NCBI GenBank assembly: GCA_963578625.1
Contig: CAUZEO010000012.1
Coordinates: 1 to 36,351 of the forward strand
Reading direction: 5' to 3'
Source of the DNA: CAUZEO01 sp963578625
GTDB taxonomy: Bacteria > Verrucomicrobiota > Kiritimatiellia > SLOV01
Length of the DNA: 36,351 nt
Shown here: positions 1 to 8,614 of the stretch, piece after piece
Layout of the letters: every line of letters starts with the position of its first letter
Numbering within the stretch: the first letter of the stretch is position 1
Position numbers and translations under genes: made by a program
The notes under the pieces: model-generated
Seen by the model: the letters and a program-made list of their open reading frames with translations, nothing else
Databases searched by the model: none
What the model was told of the DNA's origin: nothing

Positions 1-5
1 AACGA

Positions 6-770
6 ATGAGAAGATTTTCGCAGAAATTCGCAGTCATGGTCGTACTCCTGGGTCTCCTGGGCCCACTGCCTGCCGCTCTCGCCCAGGACTCGTCTCCGAG
101 CCAGCCAAAAGTTTCCGCCCAGGAGAAAAAGCTCACCCTGGGCCAACTCATCGCCCGGGGCGGATTGACCATGTTTCCGCTGGGACTATTCTCGATCGCA
201 GTTGTCGCCCTGGTCATTCGCAATCAAATGACCTTGAAGGAATCCGTCCTGTTGCCACCCGAGGCCTCTGCTCGCCTGACGAATTTCGTGCAAGCCGGCC
301 ACATTGAGGAGGCGCAGGAATATTGCGAAACCAACAGGTCCCTGCTCACCGACACCTTCTCAGCCGGACTCGAACGCGCCGCTTCGGGAACGGCCACCGT
401 GGAAGTCGTAAAGGAAGCCATCGAAGACGCGGGCACCGAGCAGATGCTCTCGCTGATGCGCCCGATCAACTACCTGTCCATCATTGGGGCGGTAGCTCCA
501 ATGCTTGGATTACTCGGCACCGTCAGCGGCATGATCAAGGCCTTTCAAACCATCTCCGTCGGCGGCATGGGAAAGCCGGAACTCCTGGCCCAGAATATCG
601 GCGAAGCGCTCGTGACCACCGCGACCGGACTGATCATCGCGATTCCGGCCATGCTTTTCTATTTCTACTTCAAAAACAACTTCATGAAAACGATGGCCTC
701 GTTGGGTCGACAGACCGGATCGCTGGTTGAAATCCTTCGGGGCCATACGCTGACGGCGGGCGAGGATTGA
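6..770 (+). CDS. exbB: MotA/TolQ/ExbB-family proton channel, copy 1
   Basis: Inner-membrane proton channel subunit of an Exb/Tol-type motor, expected to form a pentamer around ExbD dimers and couple proton flow to periplasmic work. The 254 residues start with a cleavable-looking signal (1-27, ending ALA-Q), an extension common in ExbB homologues of PVC-type bacteria. TM1 is about 55-72, TM2 156-177 and TM3 198-222. The family signature is clear: PMLGLLGTVSGMIKAF in TM2 and ALVTTATGLIIAIP in TM3, the latter with the conserved pore Thr. The ATG at base 6 is the first possible start; its RBS lies outside the window. The stop overlaps the next start by 4 bases (TTGA), so this is the first gene seen of a coupled five-gene operon. 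The family assignment is firm; the transported substrate or partner is not known. Confidence 0.95.
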   Translation: MRRFSQKFAVMVVLLGLLGPLPAALAQDSSPSQPKVSAQEKKLTLGQLIARGGLTMFPLGLFSIAVVALVIRNQMTLKESVLLPPEASARLTNFVQAGHIEEAQEYCETNRSLLTDTFSAGLERAASGTATVEVVKEAIEDAGTEQMLSLMRPINYLSIIGAVAPMLGLLGTVSGMIKAFQTISVGGMGKPELLAQNIGEALVTTATGLIIAIPAMLFYFYFKNNFMKTMASLGRQTGSLVEILRGHTLTAGED

Positions 771-1183
771 AATTTCCCCTTCCAGGCATCACGGAAGACG
801 AATCGGTGCAGATGGCTCCGATGATCGATATGGTTTTCCTTCTCCTCATTTTTTTCATGGTAGCCTCCCACCTGAATAAAATGGACCGGGTTGAAATCGA
901 ACCGCCTATCGCTGAGAATTCCGCGGTCCCGGACGAACTGGCCGGCCGGAGAACCATCACCATCAAAGCGGACGACACCATTTTCGTCGGAAGCACGTCG
1001 CGGGAACTGGAGGAGGTTGCGCCGCTGGTTGAGAGTGCGAAGCGGCACGAGCCGCACCTCAAGATTTACCTCCGCGCGGACCGCAATGTGAAACACAAAC
1101 GCGTCCGGGACGTGATGAAGGCCTGCGCGGACGCGGGCGTGCTCGAGATCATTTTCGCAACCTACGAGAGCGACCGGTCGTGA
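767..1183 (+). CDS. exbD: ExbD/TolR-family energy transducer, module 1 first copy
   Basis: Single-pass inner-membrane partner of ExbB. The 138 residues show a short cytoplasmic tail, one TM (about 18-35, PMIDMVFLLLIFFMV) with the proton-carrying Asp at position 21, then a periplasmic domain that includes the YLRADRNVKHKRVRDVMKAC segment typical of ExbD. The start is TTG at 767, sharing bases with the TGA of exbB (TTGA); there is no better start, because the conserved Asp lies only about 20 residues in. The next gene overlaps this one in the same way (GTGA). Two different ExbD genes side by side imply a hetero-dimer or two alternative motors. Confidence 0.94.
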   Translation: MKFPLPGITEDESVQMAPMIDMVFLLLIFFMVASHLNKMDRVEIEPPIAENSAVPDELAGRRTITIKADDTIFVGSTSRELEEVAPLVESAKRHEPHLKIYLRADRNVKHKRVRDVMKACADAGVLEIIFATYESDRS

Positions 1184-1620
1184 ACCCGGTTCTCAAAGAA
1201 CTCATGGAGGAGCGCACGGAATTGCCGATCGCCCCGCTGATCGACGTGGTTTTCCTCCTGCTGATTTACTTCATGGTGGTGGCTTCGCTGCGTCCCCAGG
1301 AAGCCGACCTGGGTATTACCCTGCCGGGAACGATCCTGCAGTCCCGGACCGTGAGCATGCCGGACGAACAGATCGTCGATGTACGGAAAGACGGAACGGT
1401 TGTGTTGAACGGGCGGTTGTACGGAGAGTCGCATCAGCGCGAGATCCCCGGCCTGGCCGCGACTCTGTATCGCTATAAGCAAGCAGCGGAGTCGACGGAC
1501 TCCAAGGCGTTGATTACCGTGCAGGCGGCCGATGAAGCCCGGCACGAACGCGTCGTGGACGTCCTCAATGTCTGCGCGGGAGTCGGCATCAAATATGTCA
1601 CGTTCGGCCTGGGCGAATAA
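1180..1620 (+). CDS. exbD: ExbD/TolR-family energy transducer, module 1 second copy
   Basis: Second ExbD-like protein of the module, 146 residues, GTG start overlapping the previous stop (GTGA). The TM is about 19-36 (PLIDVVFLLLIYFMVVASLR) with the essential Asp at 22. The periplasmic part is divergent from the first ExbD but keeps the C-terminal HERVVDVLNVCAGVGIKYVTF motif of the family. The next gene starts inside its 3' end (26-base overlap), so translation of all five genes is probably coupled. The pair of non-identical ExbD genes is repeated in the second module at 8189-9061, so the arrangement is not accidental. Confidence 0.93.
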   Translation: MNPVLKELMEERTELPIAPLIDVVFLLLIYFMVVASLRPQEADLGITLPGTILQSRTVSMPDEQIVDVRKDGTVVLNGRLYGESHQREIPGLAATLYRYKQAAESTDSKALITVQAADEARHERVVDVLNVCAGVGIKYVTFGLGE

Positions 1621-4420
1621 CATCCTTTCCGTCGCCACTCGTGCATGCATCGTGGCGGCCCTTCTTGCCGCCCTGCCGCACAATCGTTGCGCGGCACAGG
1701 AGTTGACCGTCTATGAGATGTCGCTCCAGGAGCTCTACCGCGCTGCGTCCTACGGAATCCAGACGCGTAAGTACGCCAATGCGACCCCCAACCTTCGTGA
1801 GATCATTGCGCGGCTGCCGGATCCACAACTGGATTCGGCAATCCGCATGCTGGAGTACGGCATGTATCACCTTCCCGTCTGCCACATCGAGATGAACAAC
1901 CTGGACGACGCCCTTGCCGATTTCGATTCCTATCTGAAACGATTCCCCAAGGGGACCTACCATGAACAGGCTCGCATTCTGGTGGCGGAGATTCACGCTG
2001 CCCATGAATCTTGGGATAAAGTCGTCGAAACCACCCAGACCCTGTTGAATTTTCAGCACATCAGGCCTTCACGCCACGTGCTGGCCGCCTACTTGAACGG
2101 GGAAGCGAAGTTTCGCCTGGAACAATGGAATAAGGCCGTGACTCCGCTTATCTACGTATTCGAGCGGGGCCGGGATCCCGACATCCAATCCGAGGCGGCC
2201 GTCATGGCCACGATCAGCCTGCTCCGGCTGGAACGTATCAGCGAATTGTTCCGATTTCTACCGCTTGTTTACCAGACTTCGGCGCAATACGACATCGAGT
2301 TGAACATCGCTCTGATTGAGGGCGGCGACAGTCGTTTCGGTTTGGGAGAGTTCGAGGAGGCGCTCCTTCTGTACCGGCCCGTCTACTCCAAACCGGAGTT
2401 GCTCCGGCAGCTCGGCGCTCGTATCCGGGAGGCCAAGCGGAAACGGGAACTCCTTTACCAGAGCGGAATGGACCTTGGCGAAATCCTCAGTCTGCGGCGG
2501 AAGTACACGCGACTTCTCACATCGCTGGAGCGCCAGCGGGAGACAGCCGCAAAGTTTCCTGAATACGACCAGCAACTCGTCATGCGGCTGGCCGAAACGC
2601 ATCGGCAACTGGAGAGAAACTGGGAGGCTATGCTCCAGTTTCACAGTATTTTCGACCAATGGCCCGGGCACGAGTTGGCGGAAGAAGCGCTCTACCTCGC
2701 CTTTACAACCGCGCTCGATCTCGTCGCGGAGGAGCGTGCGCTGCGGGAAGGTTACGATTATCTCGAGGCCTTTCCCGCGGGCGAATTTTACGAACTGGTC
2801 AGCCTCACGGTGGCGCAAATGCACCTGGCCCGCGAGGAATGGCGCGACTGCGTCGATATAGGCATCGAAGCCCTCGATATCGTTCCCGAACACGAAATGC
2901 GCGCGCAACTCGACTTCCTCATTGGCTACTCCCATTTTCAACTGGAGGAATTGCCGCAGGCTCTCGACCGTTTCGGAGAAATCAGGGAGGAGTATCCTCA
3001 GAGCGACGTGAAAGAGGATGCGGACTACTGGCATCCGATGACCCACCTGTTCCTCCAGGAGTACCTGCCTGCCCGCAACGAATTTGGGGAGTTCCTTGAC
3101 CGGTACGTCGAAAGCTCCTACCTGGAGGACGCCTCCTACCGGCTCGGCATCGCACAGTATGGGGACGACGATTTCGACGCCGCGGAAAAAACCTTCCAAC
3201 AATTCGTCAAGCAGTACCCGGAGAGCAAATTACTGGCGGAGGCTTGCTGCATGCTCGGCGATATTTACGCGTCCTGGGCCAAGCTTGGTGAAGCCGTACA
3301 GTATTACACCACCGGCATCCAGAAAGCGCAGAATGTGGTGCACGTGAATTACGGGACCTTTCAAACCGCGCGCGTATTCGAGCTGCAGGGAAAATTCGAG
3401 GAGATCATCTGGTTATTCAGGTCCTACATCGACCAGTACGAAGAAGTAGGAAACGTATCGCAGGCCCTCTACTGGATCGGCAACATGCAGATTCGCCTGG
3501 GCCGGGAGCAGGAAGGCTTCGAGACGTTCCTTTCGGGTATCGAGGAATATGGGAATGATCCGAGGAACTTCGGAATCGATATGATCGTTCGCGATCTAAT
3601 CGCCGACCAGGCCGAGTCCGCCGAGTCCGCTAAGCGCCGCGAGTTCATGAAGTCGCTCCGGGAAAAACTTTCGGGCAGCAGAGCGGACAACAAAAAGACC
3701 CTGGAATTGCGCCTGTTGACCCTGTTCGCGGAGTCGCAGCGGGATGCGATCCAACGAGGAAAGATGATGGCGGTACTCGTGAAGGAGCGCAATCTTGAGC
3801 ATGCGGCTCCCATTGCCCTCCTCACGATGGGAAATGAAGCGTCCTCGCGGAAAAAGCAAAAGATCGCGGAAGCGGCTTATGGAAAACTACTCAGCGAATA
3901 CGGCGAATCCGATCTCGCGCTCGAGGCATCCATGGGTCTCGGCGACCTGTACGCGATTCAAGGCAGAGGGCAGGACGCCATCGACCTGTACCGCAAGGTG
4001 ATCTCCCGTTTTCCCGGCGAACCACGAGCGGGCGACGCACAAAAGAGGATCGGCGATGTTCTTCGCGAGCAGAAAAACTATTCCGAGGCCGTGCTCGCGT
4101 ATCAAACCGTGCTCTCAGTCCGGGATTGGAGAGGACCTCTCTGGCCGGAGTCGCTGTACTGGATCGGCGAATGCCACCGGCAACAGGGGCAATACGAGGA
4201 GGCGTTCGCCCACTTTCAGCGCATCTACGTACTCTATGAACACTACGTGCCCTGGATGGCAAAGGGCTACATTGCCAGCGCGGAATGCATGGAAAAACTC
4301 AACCGGAAACAAGATGCGGTGCGGCACTACCGGGAAATGCTGGAGCGTCCCGAATTGAAGGATACCGACGAAGTGAAAACCGCGGCCGAAGCCCTCGAAA
4401 GGCTGGGACTAGACTCATGA
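1595..4420 (+). CDS. Large secreted tetratricopeptide-repeat protein, module 1
   Basis: About 941 residues of almost continuous helical TPR-like repeats after a signal peptide (1 to about 34, hydrophobic core VATRACIVAALLAALPHN). I chose the ATG at 1595 because it places the signal peptide at the N-terminus; an in-frame ATG at 1532 would add 21 polar residues and lengthen the overlap with exbD. Clear TPR units include YRLGIAQYGDDDFDAAEKTF in the middle and GLGDLYAIQGRGQDAIDLYR near the end. The final module has a Y-x-x-YE-x5-W motif shared with the large TPR protein of the second module. Likely a periplasmic scaffold working with the ExbB/ExbD motor, comparable in position to CpoB/YbgF next to Tol genes. 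That role is inferred from context only. Confidence 0.88.
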   Translation: MSRSAWANNILSVATRACIVAALLAALPHNRCAAQELTVYEMSLQELYRAASYGIQTRKYANATPNLREIIARLPDPQLDSAIRMLEYGMYHLPVCHIEMNNLDDALADFDSYLKRFPKGTYHEQARILVAEIHAAHESWDKVVETTQTLLNFQHIRPSRHVLAAYLNGEAKFRLEQWNKAVTPLIYVFERGRDPDIQSEAAVMATISLLRLERISELFRFLPLVYQTSAQYDIELNIALIEGGDSRFGLGEFEEALLLYRPVYSKPELLRQLGARIREAKRKRELLYQSGMDLGEILSLRRKYTRLLTSLERQRETAAKFPEYDQQLVMRLAETHRQLERNWEAMLQFHSIFDQWPGHELAEEALYLAFTTALDLVAEERALREGYDYLEAFPAGEFYELVSLTVAQMHLAREEWRDCVDIGIEALDIVPEHEMRAQLDFLIGYSHFQLEELPQALDRFGEIREEYPQSDVKEDADYWHPMTHLFLQEYLPARNEFGEFLDRYVESSYLEDASYRLGIAQYGDDDFDAAEKTFQQFVKQYPESKLLAEACCMLGDIYASWAKLGEAVQYYTTGIQKAQNVVHVNYGTFQTARVFELQGKFEEIIWLFRSYIDQYEEVGNVSQALYWIGNMQIRLGREQEGFETFLSGIEEYGNDPRNFGIDMIVRDLIADQAESAESAKRREFMKSLREKLSGSRADNKKTLELRLLTLFAESQRDAIQRGKMMAVLVKERNLEHAAPIALLTMGNEASSRKKQKIAEAAYGKLLSEYGESDLALEASMGLGDLYAIQGRGQDAIDLYRKVISRFPGEPRAGDAQKRIGDVLREQKNYSEAVLAYQTVLSVRDWRGPLWPESLYWIGECHRQQGQYEEAFAHFQRIYVLYEHYVPWMAKGYIASAECMEKLNRKQDAVRHYREMLERPELKDTDEVKTAAEALERLGLDS

Positions 4421-5310
4421 CAATCCGACGTCCCGCACTACGACCCTACGTAATCGTTTTAATTTGCGCGCCCTTGATCTCCGTGACGGCTCACGCGGCT
4501 GATCCGCCGAATGTCCAGGTGTGGCTCGACAAGGAACTGAGCTGGGACGCAACCCTGGTGGGAAGGACCCATTCGGGCGATCAGATCCGCTTTCTCCGGA
4601 AGGGAAAGGAGGGCGAAGTCCGGCTCGACGTTTCCGACATTCTCCGGGTGGACTACAACATTAAAACCAGCCGTGCTGAAGTGATGAATCTATATCTGAG
4701 AGAAGAGTACGCCAAACTGAAAAACCTGCTTTCCGCCGAACTCGCTCCGGCAAACGGGTTTCTCGATGTACCCGGAAATCTCTGGCCCCTGCACCTGGTC
4801 TACCTGAAAACCTTGTACTGGACCGAGGACTTCGCCGGCCTGAAAAAATATGCGTCCCGAATTCTGCGCAAACCGCCGACCCGGCTGGCTCGCGACGAGG
4901 CAACGTTGTTTACGATTCTCGCCCTGACCGGCCAGGGAGAGCACGAAGAAACACCAGCGCTCCTTGCGAAATACAAAATCAGGCCCGAAGCGATCACGGA
5001 TCCCCCGCTCTATCATCTTGCAAAAGCAAGAGTCGCGATGGCCCATGGCGAAAGAAACGAGGCCTTGGAGGAACTCGCCACAATTGTATCATTCCACGCA
5101 AAGGATTTCGAATGGATGCCGGCCGCGCTGTATGATTCCGCAACCCTCTACATGGCTCGCGGCCAACCGGACGTCGCGATCCAGATTGCAAAAGAACTCC
5201 AGGTCGCCTATCCAGGAACAACCTGGCAGAAAAAGGCCGCCGCCTTGCAGAGCAAATTCGAGAAAGAGCGCGAAGGCGGAGAGAAACTGTTTCAGCATAT
5301 GGGGCAGTAG
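4417..5310 (+). CDS. Secreted TPR-like protein, module 1 last gene
   Basis: 297 residues, ATG overlapping the previous TGA (ATGA). A signal peptide covers about 1-28 (hydrophobic YVIVLICAPLISVTAHA). A short beta-rich stretch follows (VQVWLDKELSWDATLVGRTH, then GEVRLDVSDILRVDY), and then helical TPR-like repeats, best seen at LYHLAKARVAMAHGERNEALE and LYDSATLYMARGQPDVAIQI. The gene is the last of the coupled operon, followed by a probable terminator. The second module ends with a protein of the same size class and layout (12830-13558), but sequence similarity between the two is weak by eye. The function is unknown; a periplasmic adaptor is the simplest guess. Confidence 0.82.
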   Translation: MTIRRPALRPYVIVLICAPLISVTAHAADPPNVQVWLDKELSWDATLVGRTHSGDQIRFLRKGKEGEVRLDVSDILRVDYNIKTSRAEVMNLYLREEYAKLKNLLSAELAPANGFLDVPGNLWPLHLVYLKTLYWTEDFAGLKKYASRILRKPPTRLARDEATLFTILALTGQGEHEETPALLAKYKIRPEAITDPPLYHLAKARVAMAHGERNEALEELATIVSFHAKDFEWMPAALYDSATLYMARGQPDVAIQIAKELQVAYPGTTWQKKAAALQSKFEKEREGGEKLFQHMGQ

Positions 5311-5316
5311 TGGTCG

Positions 5317-5354
5317 TTCCCGATGATCCCGCATCAGGGAAAGGAATTATTTTT
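5317..5354 (+). terminator. Probable intrinsic terminator of module 1
   Basis: TTCCCGATG (5317-5325) pairs with CATCAGGGAA (5332-5341) with one bulged A and a 6-base loop. An AT-rich run with five T at 5350-5354 follows. It lies seven bases after the last stop of the operon. The U-tract is a little distant, so efficiency is uncertain. Confidence 0.5.
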
Positions 5355-5421
5355 GGTTTTTGATTTTGAATTTTTGATTGCAAATCAAGCGGGCGTGTAA
5401 CCCAATCAAAAATCAAACTTT
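5350..5421. repeat. Heptad-phased tract and inverted repeat between convergent genes
   Basis: Five consecutive 7-base units TTTTTGG, TTTTTGA, TTTTGAA, TTTTTGA, TTGCAAA occupy 5350-5384. TTTTTGATTG (5371-5380) is perfectly inverted at 5403-5412 (CAATCAAAAA) with a 22-base loop. The hairpin sits between the TPR gene and rlmN, which converge, and may act as a terminator for rlmN. Confidence 0.6.
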
Positions 5422-5423
5422 CC

Positions 5424-6554
5424 TCATCCCGTCCCCGCAAGTTGCCCGCAGGCGGCGGCGATTTCCGTGCCTCGTTCTACTCGTACCGTGCAGGGGATGG
5501 ATGCTTTTTTGAGCACGTCCTGAAACGCGACAACCCGATTGCGACTGGAACGCGTCAGCGGTGTTCCCGGCACGGGATTCCAGGGGATCAAGTTGACGTG
5601 AAAGAGGGTCCGACATTCGCTGAGCGGCCCGTTGGACAATTCATCGACTAACTGTCTCGCGTGACCCATGCCGTCGTTCTGCTCCTGCAAAAGCACGTAC
5701 TCGAAGGAGACGCGGCGTCCCGTTTTCCTGACGTAGTCGCGGGTGGCTTCCATCAGCGCGCGCATCCCGTAGGCCTTGTTCACCGGCATCAGCTTGCTGC
5801 GGAGTTCGTCGTCCGCCGCATGCAAGGACACCGCCAGGTTGACCGGCAACGACTCTCCCGCGAGCCGCTGAATTCCAGGAACCAGCCCAACCGTGGAAAC
5901 GGTAAAACTGCGGGCACCCATGTCGAAACCATCCGGATCGTGCAGCCGCTCCACGGAACTCCACCACGCGTCATAATTGTTGAACGCCTCCCCCATCCCC
6001 ATAAAGACGACATTGGAAACCTTCTTCGGCAACCGGTCCGGCCGGGGCATACACTCGGTGCCGGGCGCCTCCCGTTCCGGATCGGAAGCGATATCGCGGG
6101 CAGTGCGCGCCGCCCATAGCACTTGCTCCGCAATCTGCCCCCCGGTGAGATCACGGAGAAAACCGAGTTTGCCTGTCGCGCAAAAGACACATCCCATGGG
6201 GCAGCCGGCCTGGCTGGAAACACACACCGTCGCGCGGTCGGGATAGACCATGAGAACGCTTTCAATCGACTCGCCTTCGGGCAGTTTGAAGAGTTGCTTC
6301 CGGGTCAGTCCTCCGTCACCAATCTGGGTCGTGACGGGTTGGAGATTCCCAATGGTAGCCTCCGCCTCAAGCCGGTCGCGCAACGGGCCTGGAAGTTCAA
6401 GCATCTCCGCGGGAGAGGTAGCGAGATTCAAGTAGATCCGGCGATAAACCTGGCGTCCACGAAACCGAGGCTCTCCCCAGCACTCCAAAAGATCTTCCAG
6501 CTCGGAGAGCGAGAGATCCAGAAGATTGATTCGGTTTGCAGTTGAATCGGTCAT
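5424..6554 (-). CDS. rlmN: 23S rRNA (adenine-C2)-methyltransferase / tRNA methyltransferase RlmN
   Basis: Radical-SAM enzyme that methylates C2 of A2503 in 23S rRNA and of A37 in some tRNAs. The 376 residues match the usual family length. The cluster CPMGCVFC supplies the three 4Fe-4S ligands (C118, C122, C125). The two mechanistic cysteines are present at C111 (VCVSSQAGC) and C369 (RGTEIAAACGQL, near the C-terminus). N-terminal RlmN features such as the EPRFRGRQVYRRIY segment are also visible. I chose the ATG at 6554 over an upstream in-frame start at 6614, because the added 20 residues are basic and unlike the family. The gene is on its own strand between the two ExbB/ExbD modules and is probably a monocistronic housekeeping gene. 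Confidence 0.96.
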   Translation of the reverse strand: MTDSTANRINLLDLSLSELEDLLECWGEPRFRGRQVYRRIYLNLATSPAEMLELPGPLRDRLEAEATIGNLQPVTTQIGDGGLTRKQLFKLPEGESIESVLMVYPDRATVCVSSQAGCPMGCVFCATGKLGFLRDLTGGQIAEQVLWAARTARDIASDPEREAPGTECMPRPDRLPKKVSNVVFMGMGEAFNNYDAWWSSVERLHDPDGFDMGARSFTVSTVGLVPGIQRLAGESLPVNLAVSLHAADDELRSKLMPVNKAYGMRALMEATRDYVRKTGRRVSFEYVLLQEQNDGMGHARQLVDELSNGPLSECRTLFHVNLIPWNPVPGTPLTRSSRNRVVAFQDVLKKASIPCTVRVERGTEIAAACGQLAGTG

Positions 6555-6655
6555 GAAGAGAAAGTCTACCTTGCGACGTCCTGATCCGGAAAGCGCGAAA
6601 CGCGGCACGGGCAACCTGCTCGTGGCCCACAGGATACAACCGGGACCCCTGCTGC

Positions 6656-6665
6656 GGGGGGGGGG
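6656..6665 (+). repeat. G10 homopolymer
   Basis: Ten consecutive G in the non-coding gap upstream of rlmN, 102 bases from its start. It could be a slippage-prone tract or a sequencing artefact. No ORF crosses it. Confidence 0.7.
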
Positions 6666-6680
6666 AGAGAGCCGGAAATG

Positions 6681-6763
6681 TCGAATATCGAATGCTCAAT
6701 ATCAAATGTCGAAAGATTTGCTGCGTGGTTGTTCGCGTTCGGTATTGAATATTTGGTATTTAA
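6681..6763. repeat. Heptad-phased degenerate tracts in the rlmN-exbB gap
   Basis: TCGAATA, TCGAATGC, TCAATA, TCAAATG, TCGAAAG run from 6681 to 6715 with a mean period of 7. TATTGAA, TATTTGG, TATTTAA run exactly in phase from 6743 to 6763. The rest of the 692-base gap 6555-7246 holds no convincing gene. ORFs there are short and compositionally unlike the neighbours. Confidence 0.6.
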
Positions 6764-7094
6764 AATTCACGAGAAGTCTTACTACGTAGCATCCTGCGTA
6801 CTGTTCAGAAATCGGCCGCGGACGCAAAGTAGGGGCGTCGGACGGATGAACGCCTGAGGTCTGGCTGGCCTCCGCTACACGGGTCAGATTCGAATATCGC
6901 TGACGTAAGGCCTCATCATGATCAATTCATTCTCGGGAACGGCGGTCCCCGCCGTACTGAGAATGGATGGGACATGCAGGGACTACATCGGGGCGACAGC
7001 TTAAGTCGGTACCATTCGGGTCAGATCCCCGCTACGACAAGTTTACAGTTTCGAATCTCCACCTTCGACATTGGGCATTGAACTTTAAAAAAGC

Positions 7095-7149
7095 CCAATA
7101 CCAGTCCCCAATCCCAAATACCCAATATCCAATCCCCGATCCCCAGCCC
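7095..7149. repeat. CCAATCC-type heptad tract upstream of module 2
   Basis: Eight adjacent units: CCAATAC, CAGTCC, CCAATCC, CAAATAC, CCAATAT, CCAATCC, CCGATCC, CCAGCCC. All but one are exactly 7 bases. They end about 100 bases before the second exbB. The unit resembles the CCCCA(A/G)T short tandem repeats known from filamentous cyanobacteria, but is degenerate. Confidence 0.7.
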
Positions 7150-7246
7150 ACCTCGAAATTTGAGATTTCCGTTTGGCACCAGGAACGGTACTGTCGAGCC
7201 CGTTTTGAATTGTCCATGGGTCTTCGTGACCATAAGGGAGCGGGAT

Positions 7247-8098
7247 ATGATTCTGAAAGTACGCCTATTTTCTCACCAATTGCTCATTGTGATGCTTCTG
7301 GTTTTCTTTGCGCCGGTCCCGGCGGTCCAAAGCCAGGATACCGATGGCATCGAAGGGTTGGATCCCGACATCGAGGAAACACTGCCTACCGCACCCGCAC
7401 AGGAAGTCGTTTTCGAGAAGGTTACGTTCTTGAAGCTGCTCAGAGCCGGCGGATGGGCGATGTGGCCGTTGGCAGCCTTTTCCATCGCCGTGGTTGCGCT
7501 GGCGCTCTACAACATCTCGGTGCTTCGCACACAAGAGTTCTGCCCGCCGGCGCTCGTAAAACAACTCCACCGCGACATGAGCGCGTTCCAGGTTAGGACC
7601 GCCGTGGAAACCGCGAGAGACCACCCGAGTTATCTCGGGCGCATGCTCGGCCGCTCCCTGCCCGCCATGGATCCGGACGACAAGGAAACCCTCGGCCGGG
7701 AGCAGATTCACGAAGCCATCAGTGAGTTTGCGGAGCGCACGAACGGCCAGTACATGTTGTGGGTGAATTATTTTTCCATTCTCGCCCAGGCCTCTCCCAT
7801 GCTCGGACTGCTGGGAACAGTGTCGGGCATGATCAAAGCGTTCAGTACCATGGGCCGCGAAGGCATGGGAGATCCCACTCGCCTGGCGGAACACATCAGC
7901 GAAGCGCTGGTCACCACCGCCTGCGGGCTGATCATCGCCCTCCCCGCCCTCTTCTGCTATTTCGTGTTTCGAAACCACCTCATTCGACTCATAGGGCGCT
8001 GTGTCGAAATCGCCGACGAACTCCTCGACGCGAGCCTCGAGTCATTGAATCCGGGATTCCGACAAAGCAGATTGCCAAACGGATTGAATGACGAATGA
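7247..8098 (+). CDS. exbB: MotA/TolQ/ExbB-family proton channel, copy 2
   Basis: First gene of the second motor module, 283 residues. The ATG at 7247 is preceded by a good Shine-Dalgarno (AAGGGAG, 7234-7240, 6-base spacing) and begins a signal peptide (LLIVMLLVFFAPVPAVQSQ). The in-frame start at 7160 would bury this signal. TM1 is about 70-90, TM2 177-197 (PMLGLLGTVSGMIKAF, identical to copy 1) and TM3 220-243 (ALVTTACGLIIALP). The N-terminal periplasmic extension is longer than in copy 1, and the cytoplasmic region between TM1 and TM2 is different. The copies are therefore paralogues and not a recent duplication. The last five codons lie in a heptad-phased tract that continues past the stop. 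Confidence 0.94.
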   Translation: MILKVRLFSHQLLIVMLLVFFAPVPAVQSQDTDGIEGLDPDIEETLPTAPAQEVVFEKVTFLKLLRAGGWAMWPLAAFSIAVVALALYNISVLRTQEFCPPALVKQLHRDMSAFQVRTAVETARDHPSYLGRMLGRSLPAMDPDDKETLGREQIHEAISEFAERTNGQYMLWVNYFSILAQASPMLGLLGTVSGMIKAFSTMGREGMGDPTRLAEHISEALVTTACGLIIALPALFCYFVFRNHLIRLIGRCVEIADELLDASLESLNPGFRQSRLPNGLNDE

Positions 8099-8181
8099 TG
8101 GAATCTCCAATGTCGACCTCGAACCCGATCATCACCCCTACGTCGTTCCGCCCATTCGTCATCGGGTATTTCGTCATCAGG
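8084..8181. repeat. Heptad-phased tract across the exbB stop and the exbB-exbD gap
   Basis: TTGAATG, ACGAATG, then ATGGAATC, TCCAATG start inside the last codons of exbB. CATTCGT, CATCGGG, TATTTCGT, CATCAGG end just before the exbD start and include its weak Shine-Dalgarno (CAGGTG). The tract separates two genes that overlap directly in module 1. Confidence 0.55.
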
Positions 8182-8188
8182 TGTTTTG

Positions 8189-8611
8189 ATGTCTAAGCAC
8201 AAGCAAAGAACGCAACCTGCGTTCGAGGAATGCACCGTAGATCTGTCCCCCTTGATAGATCTCGTATTCCTGTTGCTGATCTTTTTCATGACCAGTTCCA
8301 CCATTATAACTTACCTCAAAGACAGCAGGGTCGATCTTCCAATCTCCAAAGATGCGCGCGTGGCGAAAGCAGTTACCCATCGGGTGTTGATCAACGTGTA
8401 CGAGGACGGAAGCCTTGGGGACGAGCACGGCGCCCCGGTGGATCCCACGACTCTTGAAGACCGGCTTCGGAGCGTCGCGGCGCAGGGCACCAAACTTCAG
8501 ATCCGTCCGGATCGCCACGTCAATCACGGAGAGGTTAAAAAGGTCCTGAATGCGGCTCGCCGTGCCGGCATCGAAGAAGTGATCTTCACGGCGTTTACCG
8601 CGGAAAACTGA
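8189..8611 (+). CDS. exbD: ExbD/TolR-family energy transducer, module 2 first copy
   Basis: 140 residues from the ATG at 8189 (a TTG directly before it would add one Met). The single TM is about 21-38 with SPLIDLVFLLLIFFM and the proton-relay Asp at 24. The periplasmic domain ends with the family pattern LQIRPDRHVNHGEVKKVLNA and GIEEVIFTAF. CAGGTG at about 8177-8182 is a plausible RBS. Unlike in module 1, there is a gap of about 90 bases to exbB, filled with heptad repeats. It should pair with the second ExbD just downstream. Confidence 0.93.
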   Translation: MSKHKQRTQPAFEECTVDLSPLIDLVFLLLIFFMTSSTIITYLKDSRVDLPISKDARVAKAVTHRVLINVYEDGSLGDEHGAPVDPTTLEDRLRSVAAQGTKLQIRPDRHVNHGEVKKVLNAARRAGIEEVIFTAFTAEN

Positions 8612-8614
8612 ATC

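Noticed and set aside
2258..3202. 314-codon minus-strand ORF inside the first large TPR gene
   Set aside because: Antisense shadow of a continuous helical-repeat protein; no recognisable motif.
6871..6883. 13-base exact repeat TCCGCTACACGGG also at 23390-23402
   Set aside because: Several 13-base matches are expected by chance in a window of this size, and the flanks do not align.
7095..7149. CRISPR-like appearance of the tandem units
   Set aside because: The units are 7 bases with no spacers and no cas genes, so this is a short tandem tract and not a CRISPR array.
6967..7596. 209-codon plus-strand ORF overlapping the second exbB start
   Set aside because: It is in a different frame from exbB, runs through the CCAATCC repeat tract and has no homology signal; the exbB frame has a good RBS and signal peptide.
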